From Enterococcus hulanensis (GTDB lineage Bacteria > Bacillota > Bacilli > Lactobacillales > Enterococcaceae), in the NCBI RefSeq assembly GCF_005405485.1, contig NZ_BJED01000007.1, positions 62,001 through 126,000 on the forward strand: a DNA stretch of 64,000 nucleotides, given 5' to 3'. The position numbers and the translations under genes are program-made. The notes below the pieces were generated by a model that did no database searches, was not told the origin of the DNA, and saw only the letters and a list, made by a program, of their open reading frames with translations. Of the stretch, positions 54,924 through 64,000 are shown in pieces. Numbering within the stretch: the stretch's first letter is position 1; the number at the start of each line of letters is the position of its first letter.

Positions 54924-55193
54924 TTACCAACTAGCTTTTTTAACGCCGGGGATTTGACCTTTATGAGCCAATTCGCGAAATTTAATTCGTGACATGCCGA
55001 ATTTACGCATATAACCTCTTGGGCGACCATCGATCAGGTCGCGATGCTTTAAGCGATTAGGATTCGAATCACGCGGTAATTTCGCTAGTCCTTCATAATC
55101 TCCAGCAGCTTTTAATGATAACCGCTGTTCAGCATACTGGTTGATCAAAGCTTGTTGTTTTTGCATTTTAACAACCTTAGATTTTTTTGCCAT
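54924..55193 (-). CDS. rpsN: Ribosomal protein S14, zinc-free type
   Basis: An 89-residue 30S subunit protein. It has the normal C-terminal motif [20 protein letters not shown] but lacks the CxxC...CxxC zinc ribbon of the short S14, so it is the zinc-independent paralogue, usually made when zinc is scarce. It stands alone outside the ribosomal operons and has a Zur-like box upstream. SD AGAGG before the ATG. A zinc-ribbon S14 should exist elsewhere in the genome. Confidence 0.93.
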   Translation of the reverse strand: MAKKSKVVKMQKQQALINQYAEQRLSLKAAGDYEGLAKLPRDSNPNRLKHRDLIDGRPRGYMRKFGMSRIKFRELAHKGQIPGVKKASW

Positions 55194-55227
55194 TCATTTA
55201 CCTCTATTCTTTTTTATTAATCGAACT

Positions 55228-55248
55228 TAATCGTAACCATTACTGTTT
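55228..55248 (-). promoter_or_regulatory. Zur-like operator before rpsN
   Basis: The 21-bp site contains TCGTAACCATTAC and agrees at about 16 of 20 defined positions with the Bacillus Zur box (AAATCGTAAT-N-ATTACGATTT). It lies 35 bp upstream of the rpsN start. Confidence 0.65.
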
Positions 55249-55313
55249 AAACACTAAGTAAAGATAGCATCTCTAGAATCTAAAGTCAATTTATCTGTAT
55301 CTTGATTTAGAAT

Positions 55314-55342
55314 AAAAAAAGAACCCTTTTTTAAAGAGTTCC
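55314..55342 (-). terminator. Terminator of cbpB
   Basis: Minus strand: GGAACTC...GGGTTC arms with an AT-rich middle, followed by seven T, 13 bp past the stop codon. Confidence 0.75.
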
Positions 55343-55354
55343 TTTCCAATATTT

Positions 55355-55837
55355 TTATGAGTTTGCGTGGATAATTACTTTCGCTTCTGGATTTTTTCGT
55401 CCTAATGAATGGAAAGTATAATTTACCGATTTTAAAATCTCCCTGCGTGTTACGATTCCGCAAAACACACCTTCATGGTCCAAAACAGGTAAGAAAGAGG
55501 AATCCACTAATAAGTGTAAAACATCTTCCAGCTCTGCATCTGGCCGCATCACGGATACGTCAGTCTTCATAACATCAGCAACTGTTAATTCATCTAAATT
55601 GGATGTATCAATACCATCGATCCCCAGCATTTTTTTTACAATATCATTCAAGCTCAATAAACCAACAAAATGATCCTCCCTATCCAAAACCGGGATCGTT
55701 GAATAACCAGCTTGAGATAATAGCAGCAAAGCATGTTCTAATGGATGTTCCTTCATTACGTTAGCAACATTTTCTGCTGGAATCATCATGGTTTCTTCAT
55801 GTTCCCTCATTAATTGTTCAATCGCGGGACTAATCAT
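55355..55837 (-). CDS. cbpB: CBS-domain protein, CbpB/DarB-like (c-di-AMP receptor family)
   Basis: A 160-residue protein made almost wholly of a CBS pair (residues ~20-80 with ALLLLSQAGYSTIPVLDRED and ~85-140 with LVDSSFLPVLDHEGVFCGIV). Size and layout match YkuL/DarB/CbpB, which binds c-di-AMP and, when free, can stimulate the (p)ppGpp synthetase Rel in related bacteria. That function is inferred from the family. ATG at 55837 has GGAGG 6 nt upstream; the longer frame to 55864 lacks an SD. Confidence 0.8.
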   Translation of the reverse strand: MISPAIEQLMREHEETMMIPAENVANVMKEHPLEHALLLLSQAGYSTIPVLDREDHFVGLLSLNDIVKKMLGIDGIDTSNLDELTVADVMKTDVSVMRPDAELEDVLHLLVDSSFLPVLDHEGVFCGIVTRREILKSVNYTFHSLGRKNPEAKVIIHANS

Positions 55838-55928
55838 ATGACGCCTCCGTTCTAATATCTTCACCTTATTTTACCTTAACAGCAAAAAGAAAGCGTTATT
55901 TACCCAAATCTTTAATAAAAATTTGGAA

Positions 55929-56441
55929 CTAATGTTCAAAGTCAGCAGCTAATTCTTCAATCGGTTGATGTGCCCGATTATAAAACTGCACATGATAGCC
56001 ATTCTTTTCACTATTGATGATCGCATAGCTAGGGATTTGTACAGGACCACGAGGTTGCGAGATGCTTCCTGGATTCACAAATAAAATGTCTTTATCGAGT
56101 TCGGCAACTGCTTGGTGAATATGACCAAACAAAGCAATATTAGCACCGGCCTCCTGAGCTCGCAGTGAAAGCATCGTAAGCCCGAAGCGGACATTTGATA
56201 GATGACCGTGTGTCATATAGATGACATCATCGCCGATCGAAACGACTTGTTCTTTTTTATAGCCGGGATCATAGTCGCAATTTCCGGTGACGACGGTAAA
56301 GTGTTCCCACAATTCATCGTTGGCTTGCAGTTCTGAGTCTCCGCAATGAAACATGTGATCAACCATGCCCGCATAACGATTCACGAGCTCAACTAAAATA
56401 TTACGATCTCCATGATTATCGCTAACAACTAAATACTTCAT
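55929..56441 (-). CDS. YfcE/MJ0936-type metallophosphoesterase
   Basis: A 170-residue phosphodiesterase with the calcineurin-like metal motifs: SDNHGD near residue 7, FHCGDSE near residue 36, VTGNCDYD near residue 51, MTHGHL near residue 75 and FGHIHQA near residue 101. Physiological substrate unknown. It overlaps rph/rdgB by 4 nt (ATGA), so it is translationally coupled, matching the rph-rdgB-ysnB order of Bacillus. Confidence 0.9.
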   Translation of the reverse strand: MKYLVVSDNHGDRNILVELVNRYAGMVDHMFHCGDSELQANDELWEHFTVVTGNCDYDPGYKKEQVVSIGDDVIYMTHGHLSNVRFGLTMLSLRAQEAGANIALFGHIHQAVAELDKDILFVNPGSISQPRGPVQIPSYAIINSEKNGYHVQFYNRAHQPIEELAADFEH

Positions 56442-57775
56442 TTATTCTCCTCCAACCACTTTTTCCAAACTTTTTCTAATTCCTTAACCGCCATCCCGCG
56501 ATGACTGATTTCATTTTTTTCTTCACTTGTTAATTCAGCAGAACTTTTTTCAAAGCCTGGTACAATAAATAAAGGATCATAGCCAAAGCCATTATCTCCT
56601 TTAGGTATTCGTCCAATCCGACCATCCCAATCTGCTTCCACTACCAAGCTATCTTTTTGCGGAGCAGCGAAGACCAATGTGCAGTGGAAATGTGCCGTTC
56701 TTTTTTCGTCTGGTACGTCTGTCAGTTCATGTAGCAGTTTCGCATTGTTCGCTGCATCACTTTTTCTTTCGCCAGCAAAACGCGCAGAAAAAATTCCCGG
56801 CATTCCATTTAAAGCATCTACTGCCAAACCAGAATCATCAGCTAATACAGGCTGCTGTAAAATTTGTGCGATCGTTTCGGCCTTTAGGCGAGCATTCTCT
56901 TCAAAGGTTGTTCCTGTCTCTTCAACATCAGGCAAATCAGGATAGTCTAATAAAGTCTTGGTTTGATACCCTTCTTCTGCAAATAGCGCAGCAAATTCCT
57001 TCGCTTTTCCGGGATTACGCGTTGCGATCACTATCGTTTTCTCTTCTGGTTCGATCTCTTCGTAAAGAGCTTCCTTTTGATAAGCGATTAAATCTTCAAT
57101 ACCGGCTTTTCCGTGTAAAAGCAAAGCATTCAATTCATTATCATCAAAGGTCGCTTCTTCTCCGGTTCCTTGGATTTCTACAAAACGGCCAGCTTCCGTC
57201 ATTACTAAATTCATATCAACAGCCGCTGACGAATCTTCCTGATAGTCTAAATCAGTTACTACAGTACCATCAGGCAAGATACCGACACTGATAGCAGCTA
57301 AATGTTCTTTGATTGGATCTTCGGTTAATTCTCCGTTAGCTAATAATTTGTTAATAGCCAAGCGTAATGCAACGAAACCGCCAGTAATACTAGCTGTTCT
57401 AGTCCCACCATCAGCCTGGATTACGTCGCAATCTACTATAATACTGCGTTCACCTAGTTTTTCTAGATCAACCACAGCACGTAATGAGCGACCGATTAAA
57501 CGTTGGATTTCCATTGTACGTCCAGTTAATTTCCCTTTTGAACTCTCACGTCGATTTCGAGTATTAGTGGCTCTAGGCAGCATGCTATATTCAGCCGTTA
57601 CCCAACCAGTCTCGCTGCCGCGCAGAAATGGCGGTACAGAATCTTCTAAAGTCGCTGAACAAATCACTTTTGTATCGCCAAAAGAAACAACGACTGACCC
57701 TTCCGGATGCTTAAAAACATTTGTTTCAATTTTAATCGGTCGCAATTGTTGGACCGTTCTTCCATCATGTCGCAA
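56438..57775 (-). CDS. rph: Fused RNase PH and XTP/dITP pyrophosphatase
   Basis: A two-domain 445-residue enzyme. Residues ~1-240 are RNase PH, which trims tRNA 3' ends with phosphate ([53 protein letters not shown]). Residues ~247-445 are RdgB/HAM1, which hydrolyses XTP and dITP ([56 protein letters not shown]). Both active sites look intact. The start is TTG at 57775 with AGGAGG inside the end of murI, so the two genes are coupled. In Bacillus these are separate genes. Confidence 0.93.
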   Translation of the reverse strand: MRHDGRTVQQLRPIKIETNVFKHPEGSVVVSFGDTKVICSATLEDSVPPFLRGSETGWVTAEYSMLPRATNTRNRRESSKGKLTGRTMEIQRLIGRSLRAVVDLEKLGERSIIVDCDVIQADGGTRTASITGGFVALRLAINKLLANGELTEDPIKEHLAAISVGILPDGTVVTDLDYQEDSSAAVDMNLVMTEAGRFVEIQGTGEEATFDDNELNALLLHGKAGIEDLIAYQKEALYEEIEPEEKTIVIATRNPGKAKEFAALFAEEGYQTKTLLDYPDLPDVEETGTTFEENARLKAETIAQILQQPVLADDSGLAVDALNGMPGIFSARFAGERKSDAANNAKLLHELTDVPDEKRTAHFHCTLVFAAPQKDSLVVEADWDGRIGRIPKGDNGFGYDPLFIVPGFEKSSAELTSEEKNEISHRGMAVKELEKVWKKWLEENK

Positions 57776-57776
57776 A

Positions 57777-58613
57777 TTATTCTCCTCCTAAATCGATATG
57801 ACTAACATTCAAATTCGTAATATTCAACCATTCACCGGCAATATCCTTGAACATCTTCGGTGACCCAGTCGTATAAAAAGTCCGTGCTTTGATTTCTGAC
57901 TGTTCATAATTATTCAGATTGAAATAATCCAATAATGTACTAACATCATTGACCGTTTCCGCTCCCGAATCAATCAATGTCACTTGCTGCCCGATAACAT
58001 TTTGAATGATTGGACGCAGTAATGGATAATGCGTGCAGCCTAAAATCAAGGTATCTAATTTTTCTTTTTTTAATGGTGCTAATGTTTGCGAAACGATTTT
58101 TTTAGCAACAGAACTATTAAACTGATTACTTTCGACAATCGGTACAAATTTGGGACAGGCTAGACTTGATACATATGTATCAGGAGCCTTTTCCTGCAAT
58201 TCATGCTTATACGAACCGCTTTTTACCGTTCCGATCGTTCCAATAATACCTACTCTCCCAGTTTCGCTTGCCTTCAGCGCAGCACGCGAACCTGGCTGGA
58301 TAACACCAATTACAGGTATATCCACATTTTTCTTGATCTCATCTAAAGCTACTGCAGTCGCTGTATTACAAGCGATTACAAGCATTTTAATATTTTTATT
58401 CAATAAAAAACGAGTCATTTGCCAGGTAAACTCAATGACTTGCTCAGCTGGTCGAGGACCATACGGACACCGTGCCGTATCTCCAAGATATAAAATTTCT
58501 TCATTTGGCAGCTGACGCATCGCTTCTTTGACCACAGTCAAACCGCCTACGCCAGAGTCGATAAATCCAATTGGTCTTTCATTTGACAAAACGCTCATCC
58601 TATCTAGTTCCAA
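57777..58613 (-). CDS. murI: Glutamate racemase
   Basis: It makes D-glutamate for peptidoglycan. The protein has [15 protein letters not shown] near residue 18, the two catalytic Cys in [14 protein letters not shown] (~88) and [13 protein letters not shown] (~200), typical of MurI/RacE. TTG at 58613 (278 residues) has an AAGGTGAT SD; the ATG at 58598 (273 residues) has none but starts where homologues usually start, so the start is uncertain. First gene of the murI-rph/rdgB-yfcE unit. Confidence 0.93.
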   Translation of the reverse strand: MELDRMSVLSNERPIGFIDSGVGGLTVVKEAMRQLPNEEILYLGDTARCPYGPRPAEQVIEFTWQMTRFLLNKNIKMLVIACNTATAVALDEIKKNVDIPVIGVIQPGSRAALKASETGRVGIIGTIGTVKSGSYKHELQEKAPDTYVSSLACPKFVPIVESNQFNSSVAKKIVSQTLAPLKKEKLDTLILGCTHYPLLRPIIQNVIGQQVTLIDSGAETVNDVSTLLDYFNLNNYEQSEIKARTFYTTGSPKMFKDIAGEWLNITNLNVSHIDLGGE

Positions 58614-58739
58614 GTATCACCTTATTTTCCACTTTTTAACGAAATATTTCAAGCCCTAGAGTCCTACTTGATAAAAAGCGTTTTCTTTTGAATGAATAAC
58701 AATAAGTGATAAACTCTTTTATGAGAGAGGTGGATGAAA

Positions 58740-58970
58740 ATGGATAAAAAAGAACTGACCGAAAATTTAGGGAAAGTCTCTGCTGGCGATCGCAACCAAG
58801 ACCCTGCTATCAAAGCAACAGAAAAAGAAGTTGAACAAAGAAAAAATAAGAAAAATGAAGAACAGGAACCGGGGCTGCTGGAAAAACTTGGCAAAACACA
58901 AGCTGGTGCCATTTATGAAGATCCAGCCATGAAGGAAACTGAACGTGAAACGGAAAAAGAGAAAGAATAA
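58740..58970 (+). CDS. Small charged protein with an internal duplication
   Basis: A 76-residue, highly charged, probably unstructured protein. Two copies of one motif are visible: LGKVSAGDRNQDPAIKATEK (residues ~10-29) and LGKTQAGAIYEDPAMKETER (~50-69), joined by a Lys/Glu-rich linker. The family was not recognised. ATG at 58740 is preferred over ATG at 58734, which abuts the GAGGTGG SD. Single gene, divergent from murI. Confidence 0.65.
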   Translation: MDKKELTENLGKVSAGDRNQDPAIKATEKEVEQRKNKKNEEQEPGLLEKLGKTQAGAIYEDPAMKETERETEKEKE

Positions 58971-59041
58971 GAAGCAGAACTTTTTTCAATTTGTTAAATC
59001 TTGTTCTATTCGAAGGTTTCTCTTACTTTACTGTAAAAACT

Positions 59042-59089
59042 AAAGAAGCGACGACCTCTTCTATTTAGAGAGATCGTCGCTTCTTTTTA
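59042..59089. terminator. Bidirectional terminator downstream of the ABC operon
   Basis: AAAGAAGCGACGA and TCGTCGCTTCTTT form a 13-bp stem, extended by partial pairing inside; T-rich on both strands. It follows the last permease gene. Confidence 0.88.
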
Positions 59090-59740
59090 TTAATAGTTAT
59101 ATTTGCTCGTCTCCAAGAAGTTGGAAACCAGCGATAATAGATAACAGACAACAAAATACATTGCAGTCATCGCGATAAACATCGGAATAACGTAATTAGT
59201 ATTTTGTCCATAAATGATTTTTGCGTTGTGTGTTAGTTCCGGTAGTGAAATAATCACGGCCAAAGATGTGTCTTTAATCAAAGAAATCAATTGGCTCAGA
59301 ATCGCCGGAAGCATTGATTTAAAAGCCTGCGGCAAAACAATCATTGTCAACGTCTGAACATAAGTTAAGCCAGAAGACATTCCAGCTTCGGTTTGTCCAC
59401 TTGGTACGGCGTTCAATCCAGCCCGGAAAATTTCTGACAGCATCGCTGACTCAAAAATCGTTAATGCAGCGACTGCCGCCCAGAAGATATTCAACTTGAT
59501 ACCAATTTGCGGCAAAGCGAAATAGGTGAAGAAAATAATCAGCAACAGCGGCAAGTTTCGAATGATATCAACGATAATTCCCATAATTTTTGAAAGCACC
59601 GGGACCTTGCTGTAACGAACAGTTCCTGCGATACCGCCAAGAATCATACTGAAAATAATCGAAACGACCGAAACTTGGATCGTCACCCACAGCCCATCTA
59701 AAAGGAAACGCAAATTGATCCATGAAAAAGCATCACTCAT
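59090..59740 (-). CDS. Polar amino acid ABC transporter permease 2
   Basis: A 216-residue inner-membrane permease of the His/Glu/Gln/Arg family, with about five transmembrane helices and the ATPase-coupling EAA loop (SGQTEAGMSSGLTYVQTL, MIVLPQAFKSMLPAILSQLI). It is the fourth gene of a four-gene operon, 20 bp after the first permease, and probably forms a heterodimer with it. Confidence 0.9.
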   Translation of the reverse strand: MSDAFSWINLRFLLDGLWVTIQVSVVSIIFSMILGGIAGTVRYSKVPVLSKIMGIIVDIIRNLPLLLIIFFTYFALPQIGIKLNIFWAAVAALTIFESAMLSEIFRAGLNAVPSGQTEAGMSSGLTYVQTLTMIVLPQAFKSMLPAILSQLISLIKDTSLAVIISLPELTHNAKIIYGQNTNYVIPMFIAMTAMYFVVCYLLSLVSNFLETSKYNY

Positions 59741-59760
59741 ATTCTTTTACCCCTTCCTTT

Positions 59761-60405
59761 CTAGGCGTTTGACCAATGCTTATCTAAATAGTTCATTAGA
59801 TATGACAAAGGTAAAGTTAAAATCAAGTAAAACAAGCCGACAATAATATAGGTGTCGAATGTGTTGAATGTCGTACTAGCAATCAAATCTCCCTGATACA
59901 TTAAATCCAAACCAGCGACCATCGCTAAAATAGAGGAATTTTTGATCAAGTTGATGAATTGGTTGCCTAATGGCGGCACCACAATTTTGAAGGCTTGAGG
60001 CAATACGATGTATCGCATTGTTTCGCCATATGAAAAGCCAGAGGATAAACCAGCTTCCATTTGACCTTTGGGAACTGTTTGGATTCCTGAACGAACCGTT
60101 TCCGCGATAAAGGCTGAAGTATAGATCGTAAGTCCAATTGTCCCTGCTTGGAAACCATCAAAGCTATAAAAATACATGGGTGCTACGACATAGAAAAACA
60201 TGACGATTATCAACAATGGGATATTTCGGAAAAAAGCCACATATGCTTTCGCCAAACTGCGAATGACCCGGTTGTGGGACAATTGCAATATCGCCATTAA
60301 TGTTCCAATGATCAAGCTGAAAACTAATGCTAACAAGCTTGCATAAATCGTGTATTTAAAGCCGCTGACAAAATCAGCTGAAAAAGTTTGAAATAACTGT
60401 GTCAT
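59761..60405 (-). CDS. Polar amino acid ABC transporter permease 1
   Basis: A 214-residue permease of the same family, with the EAA loop VPKGQMEAGLSSGFSYGETM and YIVLPQAFKIVVPPLGNQFI. Its ATG overlaps the stop of the binding-protein gene (TAATG), showing translational coupling. Order ATPase, binding protein, permease, permease matches glutamate/glutamine/aspartate systems of Firmicutes. Confidence 0.9.
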   Translation of the reverse strand: MTQLFQTFSADFVSGFKYTIYASLLALVFSLIIGTLMAILQLSHNRVIRSLAKAYVAFFRNIPLLIIVMFFYVVAPMYFYSFDGFQAGTIGLTIYTSAFIAETVRSGIQTVPKGQMEAGLSSGFSYGETMRYIVLPQAFKIVVPPLGNQFINLIKNSSILAMVAGLDLMYQGDLIASTTFNTFDTYIIVGLFYLILTLPLSYLMNYLDKHWSNA

Positions 60406-61238
60406 TAGAACTGTGCCCCCTTCTTCGCCCGGCCATCAGCATCTTTAGGGAACCATTTCTCAAAGATTTTATTATAGGTACCATTGTCATGCATTTTATG
60501 TAATGCTGTATTGACTTCTTTTAAGAAATCTTCTTGCCCCTTGTTGATGGCAATTCCATATGGCTCATTTGTAAAAGTACCAGCTGTTAATTCATAATTA
60601 TCGTTTTCTGATGCCATTCCCAACAAAATTGCATTGTCAGTCGTCATCGCCTGACCTTGACCTGATTGCAATGCAGTGAATGCTTCTGCATAGTTTTCTA
60701 ATTCAAGAATTTTTGCATCAGGAGCATGTTTCCGTATGTTGATAGTTGAAGTCGATCCCTTAACCGCTAAGACTGTATCCTCAGCAGTCAGATCTTTAAT
60801 GCTTTTAATGTGACTACCTTTCTTTACTAGTAAGGATTGTCCCGCATCAAAATAAATATCAGAAAAATCTACTTCTTTTTTACGATCTTCCGTGATTGTC
60901 ATAGTGGCAATAATGGCATCGATATTCCCGTTTTTAAGTAAAGGAATTCGGGTCTTGGAAGTCACTTCAACGAATTCGGCTTTTCCATCTTTTCCAAGAA
61001 TTTCTTTCGTGATTGCTTTCGCAATATCAATGTCAAATCCATCAACCTTGCGTGTCTTTATATCCATCATCCCGAATAAGCGTGTATCGTATTTTACGCC
61101 CCAAGTAATGGTTGGTTCTTCTTTGATTCGTTTCGCAATATTTTCGTTTGCGACACTTTCTCCTTTACATCCTGACAGCACTATCACAAGCAGCAGCGGA
61201 AGAAATAAAAAGGAGACTAATTTTCTTACCTTCGACAT
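60405..61238 (-). CDS. Polar amino acid ABC transporter substrate-binding lipoprotein
   Basis: A 277-residue extracytoplasmic solute-binding protein. The signal peptide ends in the lipobox VLSGC (Cys ~24). The mature part has the SBP family 3 features (WGVKYDTRLFGMMDIKTRKV, DGFDIDIAKAITKEI, IDAIIATMTITEDRKKEVDF). Glutamate, glutamine or aspartate is the likely ligand from the family and operon, but not provable here. Expected to be lipidated and cleaved by LspA. Confidence 0.9.
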   Translation of the reverse strand: MSKVRKLVSFLFLPLLLVIVLSGCKGESVANENIAKRIKEEPTITWGVKYDTRLFGMMDIKTRKVDGFDIDIAKAITKEILGKDGKAEFVEVTSKTRIPLLKNGNIDAIIATMTITEDRKKEVDFSDIYFDAGQSLLVKKGSHIKSIKDLTAEDTVLAVKGSTSTINIRKHAPDAKILELENYAEAFTALQSGQGQAMTTDNAILLGMASENDNYELTAGTFTNEPYGIAINKGQEDFLKEVNTALHKMHDNGTYNKIFEKWFPKDADGRAKKGAQF

Positions 61239-61249
61239 AAGCCGCCCTC

Positions 61250-61987
61250 CTAATGATTGATTACTTTGCTGACAAATTGCTGTGCGCGCTCCTCTTGAGG
61301 TTTGTCGAAGAAGCTTTTAACATCACGTGTATCCTCTAGTACCTCGCCCTCAGCCATAAAAATGATGCGATCTGCCACTTCTTTAGCAAATCCCATCTCA
61401 TGAGTCACGACGATCATGGACATACCATCACGAGCAATCTTCTTCATAACATTTAACACATCCCCGATCATTTCCGGGTCAAGAGCAGACGTCGGCTCAT
61501 CAAAAAGCAGCAAATCAGGATTCATCGCTAAGCCGCGGGCGATGGCGATCCGTTGTTGCTGTCCACCAGATAACATGGAAGGATAAGAATCCTTCTTATC
61601 TAACATATCTACTCGATCTAATAATTTTTCGGCAGACTTTGTTGCTTCTGCTGAAGATTGTTTCAAAACCTTGATAGGTGCCAACGTTATATTTTCTAAC
61701 GCTGTCTTATTTGGATATAAATTAAAATGTTGAAAAACCATTCCAATATTCTTGCGAATGTCTTTCAACTTAACTTCTTTACTATGTAAATTCCTGTCAT
61801 TTACTAGTAACTCGCCGGAAGAGATGTCTTCTAATCCGTTGATGCAACGCAACATCGTGCTCTTCCCTGAACCGGATGGTCCGATCACCACGACGACTTC
61901 ACCTTTTTCAAAGGTCAAGTTAATATTTTTTAAGGCATGAAACTTTCCATAGTATTTTTCTACATGCTTAAATTCAACCATTGGCAT
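61250..61987 (-). CDS. glnQ: Polar amino acid ABC transporter ATP-binding protein (GlnQ-like)
   Basis: The 245-residue energy-coupling ATPase. Walker A VIGPSGSGKSTMLRC near residue 36, signature MLSGGQQQRIAIARGLA near residue 136, Walker B LLLFDEPTSALDPE near residue 158 and the switch His in VVTHEMGFA near residue 192 are all intact. ATG at 61987 has GAGGTGG 6 nt upstream. First gene of the operon, behind the promoter at 62042-62071. Confidence 0.92.
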   Translation of the reverse strand: MPMVEFKHVEKYYGKFHALKNINLTFEKGEVVVVIGPSGSGKSTMLRCINGLEDISSGELLVNDRNLHSKEVKLKDIRKNIGMVFQHFNLYPNKTALENITLAPIKVLKQSSAEATKSAEKLLDRVDMLDKKDSYPSMLSGGQQQRIAIARGLAMNPDLLLFDEPTSALDPEMIGDVLNVMKKIARDGMSMIVVTHEMGFAKEVADRIIFMAEGEVLEDTRDVKSFFDKPQEERAQQFVSKVINH

Positions 61988-62041
61988 GTCTAACCACCTC
62001 ATTTTCCCTTATCATTTTCTAATTTTTCCAACGTGAGTCTA

Positions 62042-62071
62042 ATTATAAGCTAAGTTTTTTAACTTTGTAAA
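62042..62071 (-). promoter_or_regulatory. Promoter of the amino acid ABC operon
   Basis: TTTACA (62066-62071) and TATAAT (62042-62047) with an 18-bp spacer on the minus strand, 54 bp before the ATPase start. Confidence 0.65.
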
Positions 62072-62248
62072 GAAAAAAACTCACTGTTAGAAAAAAATAT
62101 CTCAACAACTTCTATCACGATGTCACGTTTCTTGACATCAATTATATTTGTCCATTCGATAAAAATAGGGATAAGAGTTGTCATGCTTGAAAAAAAAAGG
62201 TAGTATTTGAAGAGACTATTGAAAGAAATTTTATGAAAAGGTGAGTAA

Positions 62249-63259
<1,011 letters not shown>

Positions 63260-63296
63260 CCAGCCTGTTTTAACTATTAAAAATAAACGCATACAA

Positions 63297-63330
63297 AAAA
63301 CACTCGAATTTTTATTTCGAGTGTTTTATT
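63297..63330. terminator. Bidirectional terminator between trpS and hemH
   Basis: AAAACACTCGAA and TTCGAGTGTTTT form a 12-bp stem with a 7-nt AT loop, overlapping the hemH stop codon. Confidence 0.88.
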
Positions 63331-64000
63331 TTGTTTCTATTATTGATTGCAGAATTTCTGTGAATTCAGTCGACTCATTGAATGGTTGAATGTATTCAAA
63401 TACTTCCCCGCCGTTTTCCATAAAATACGTGCGATTCTCTTCATTGATTTCTTCGATCGTTTCCAAGCAATCAGCTACGAAGCCTGGAGTGATTACTAAT
63501 ACTTTTTTGATATTCTGACTTGGAAAAGCTTTCAACGTCTCACAAGTCATTGGTGTTAACCACTGCCCTGGCCCAAACTTCGACTGATACGAATGGGTAT
63601 ATGGATGATCCCCGATTCTTTCCATCACCTTTTGAGTAGTAATTTTACATTGCTCTTCATAAGGATCACCACGCTCTATTGTCGAAACCGGAATACCATG
63701 ATAAGAAAATAAAATCATATCAAAACTTTTTTCAGTCAGATGACGCTTAATAGTGTTGGCCAATAATTGAAGATAGCCTTCATGATCATAAAATGAACTT
63801 GAAATTTTAATATCCGGAATATCAGCAGCCGACTTGTAAACCTGGCTGACTTGATCACAGATCGGAGCTACCGTCGTCTCTGAATATTGAGGATACAATG
63901 GTAAAACAAATAATTCTGTCATCCCTGCCTGCTTCATTTCATAAATCGTTTCTTGAATCCCGGGTCTGCCGTATGTCATTGCGAAACGCACAATCGTATT
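63326..64000 (-). CDS. hemH: Ferrochelatase (C-terminal part, cut by window edge)
   Basis: The last ~224 codons of the enzyme that inserts iron into a porphyrin (coproporphyrin III in Firmicutes). Visible features are MTYGRPGIQETIYEM, VLPLYPQYSETTVAPICDQV, the catalytic-His segment MILFSYHGIPVSTIERGDPY, and the C-terminal LVITPGFVADCLETIEEINE. The 5' end lies beyond position 64000. No other haem genes are in the window. Confidence 0.92.
   Translation of the reverse strand, partial: NTIVRFAMTYGRPGIQETIYEMKQAGMTELFVLPLYPQYSETTVAPICDQVSQVYKSAADIPDIKISSSFYDHEGYLQLLANTIKRHLTEKSFDMILFSYHGIPVSTIERGDPYEEQCKITTQKVMERIGDHPYTHSYQSKFGPGQWLTPMTCETLKAFPSQNIKKVLVITPGFVADCLETIEEINEENRTYFMENGGEVFEYIQPFNESTEFTEILQSIIETK

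Noticed and set aside
56677-57791. Long plus-strand frames opposite rph/rdgB
   Set aside because: Both enzymatic domains on the minus strand are intact, so the antisense frames are shadows.
62003-62248. Possible T-box leader for trpS
   Set aside because: The conserved GGTGG-ACCGCG core is absent and no long terminator/antiterminator pair is seen.

Overview
The window is low-to-moderate GC Firmicutes chromosome, most likely an Enterococcus or a close relative. This is inferred from family resemblance and gene order: the recU-pbp1a / nth-dnaD divergent block, gpsB-rnpB-rlmL, a one-gene RNase PH/XTPase fusion, an EbsA-like gene, and a FabN-type dehydratase divergent from fabI. It reads as core chromosome. 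No insertion sequence, prophage, CRISPR array, tRNA or rRNA gene was seen. Most genes lie on the minus strand, with strong Shine-Dalgarno (SD) sequences, many TTG starts, and hairpin terminators between operons.

Layout. 1-5830: pyrimidine operon pyrR-pyrP-pyrB-pyrC-carA-carB behind one PyrR attenuator. 5824-9190: rluD, lspA, a CBS-domain gene, then two poorly known genes, one apparently using a non-canonical start codon. 9559-13800: arginine genes argC-argJ-argB-argD. 13859-18290: fhs, a cold-shock gene, an ebsA-like and an RNase H-like gene, cls. 18390-21330: alaS under a T-box. 21331-28116: a SUMF1-like protein, a GNAT, cshB, a VanZ-RDD membrane protein, small unknowns, an HD hydrolase and an rRNA methyltransferase. 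28481-34366: RNase P RNA, gpsB, ypsA, recU-pbp1a and dnaD-nth. 34394-38393: nox, tkt, a DUF896 gene. 38461-39564: lexA and a small membrane gene, each behind a promoter with an SOS box. 39581-48251: apt-recJ, lapA, an SDR, rnz, a DUF1269 gene, an atypical winged-helix regulator and obg. 48415-53127: gap, a lipoprotein cyclophilin, fabN | fabI with two FabT-like boxes, a tiny membrane gene, ilvE. 53285-58613: mscS, a DJ-1/PfpI gene with an inverted internal segment, zinc-free S14 with a Zur-like box, cbpB, a phosphodiesterase, rph/rdgB and murI. 58734-64000: a small repeat protein, an amino-acid ABC transporter, trpS, and the end of a ferrochelatase gene cut by the window edge.

The most striking observation is in the DJ-1/PfpI gene near 54244-54834. 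A 104-bp internal segment (54338-54441) reads correctly only on the opposite strand. Inverting it in silico restores one uninterrupted 196-codon frame with the family's conserved C-terminal motif. This may be an intragenic invertible element, a fixed inversion, or an assembly error; reads spanning the locus would decide. Other points worth a look are a DUF2922-like gene lacking any ATG/GTG/TTG start, an SOS-controlled small membrane gene beside lexA, an 18-bp perfect palindrome filling the nox promoter spacer, a duplicated hairpin element beside rnpB, and a Zur-like box before rpsN.
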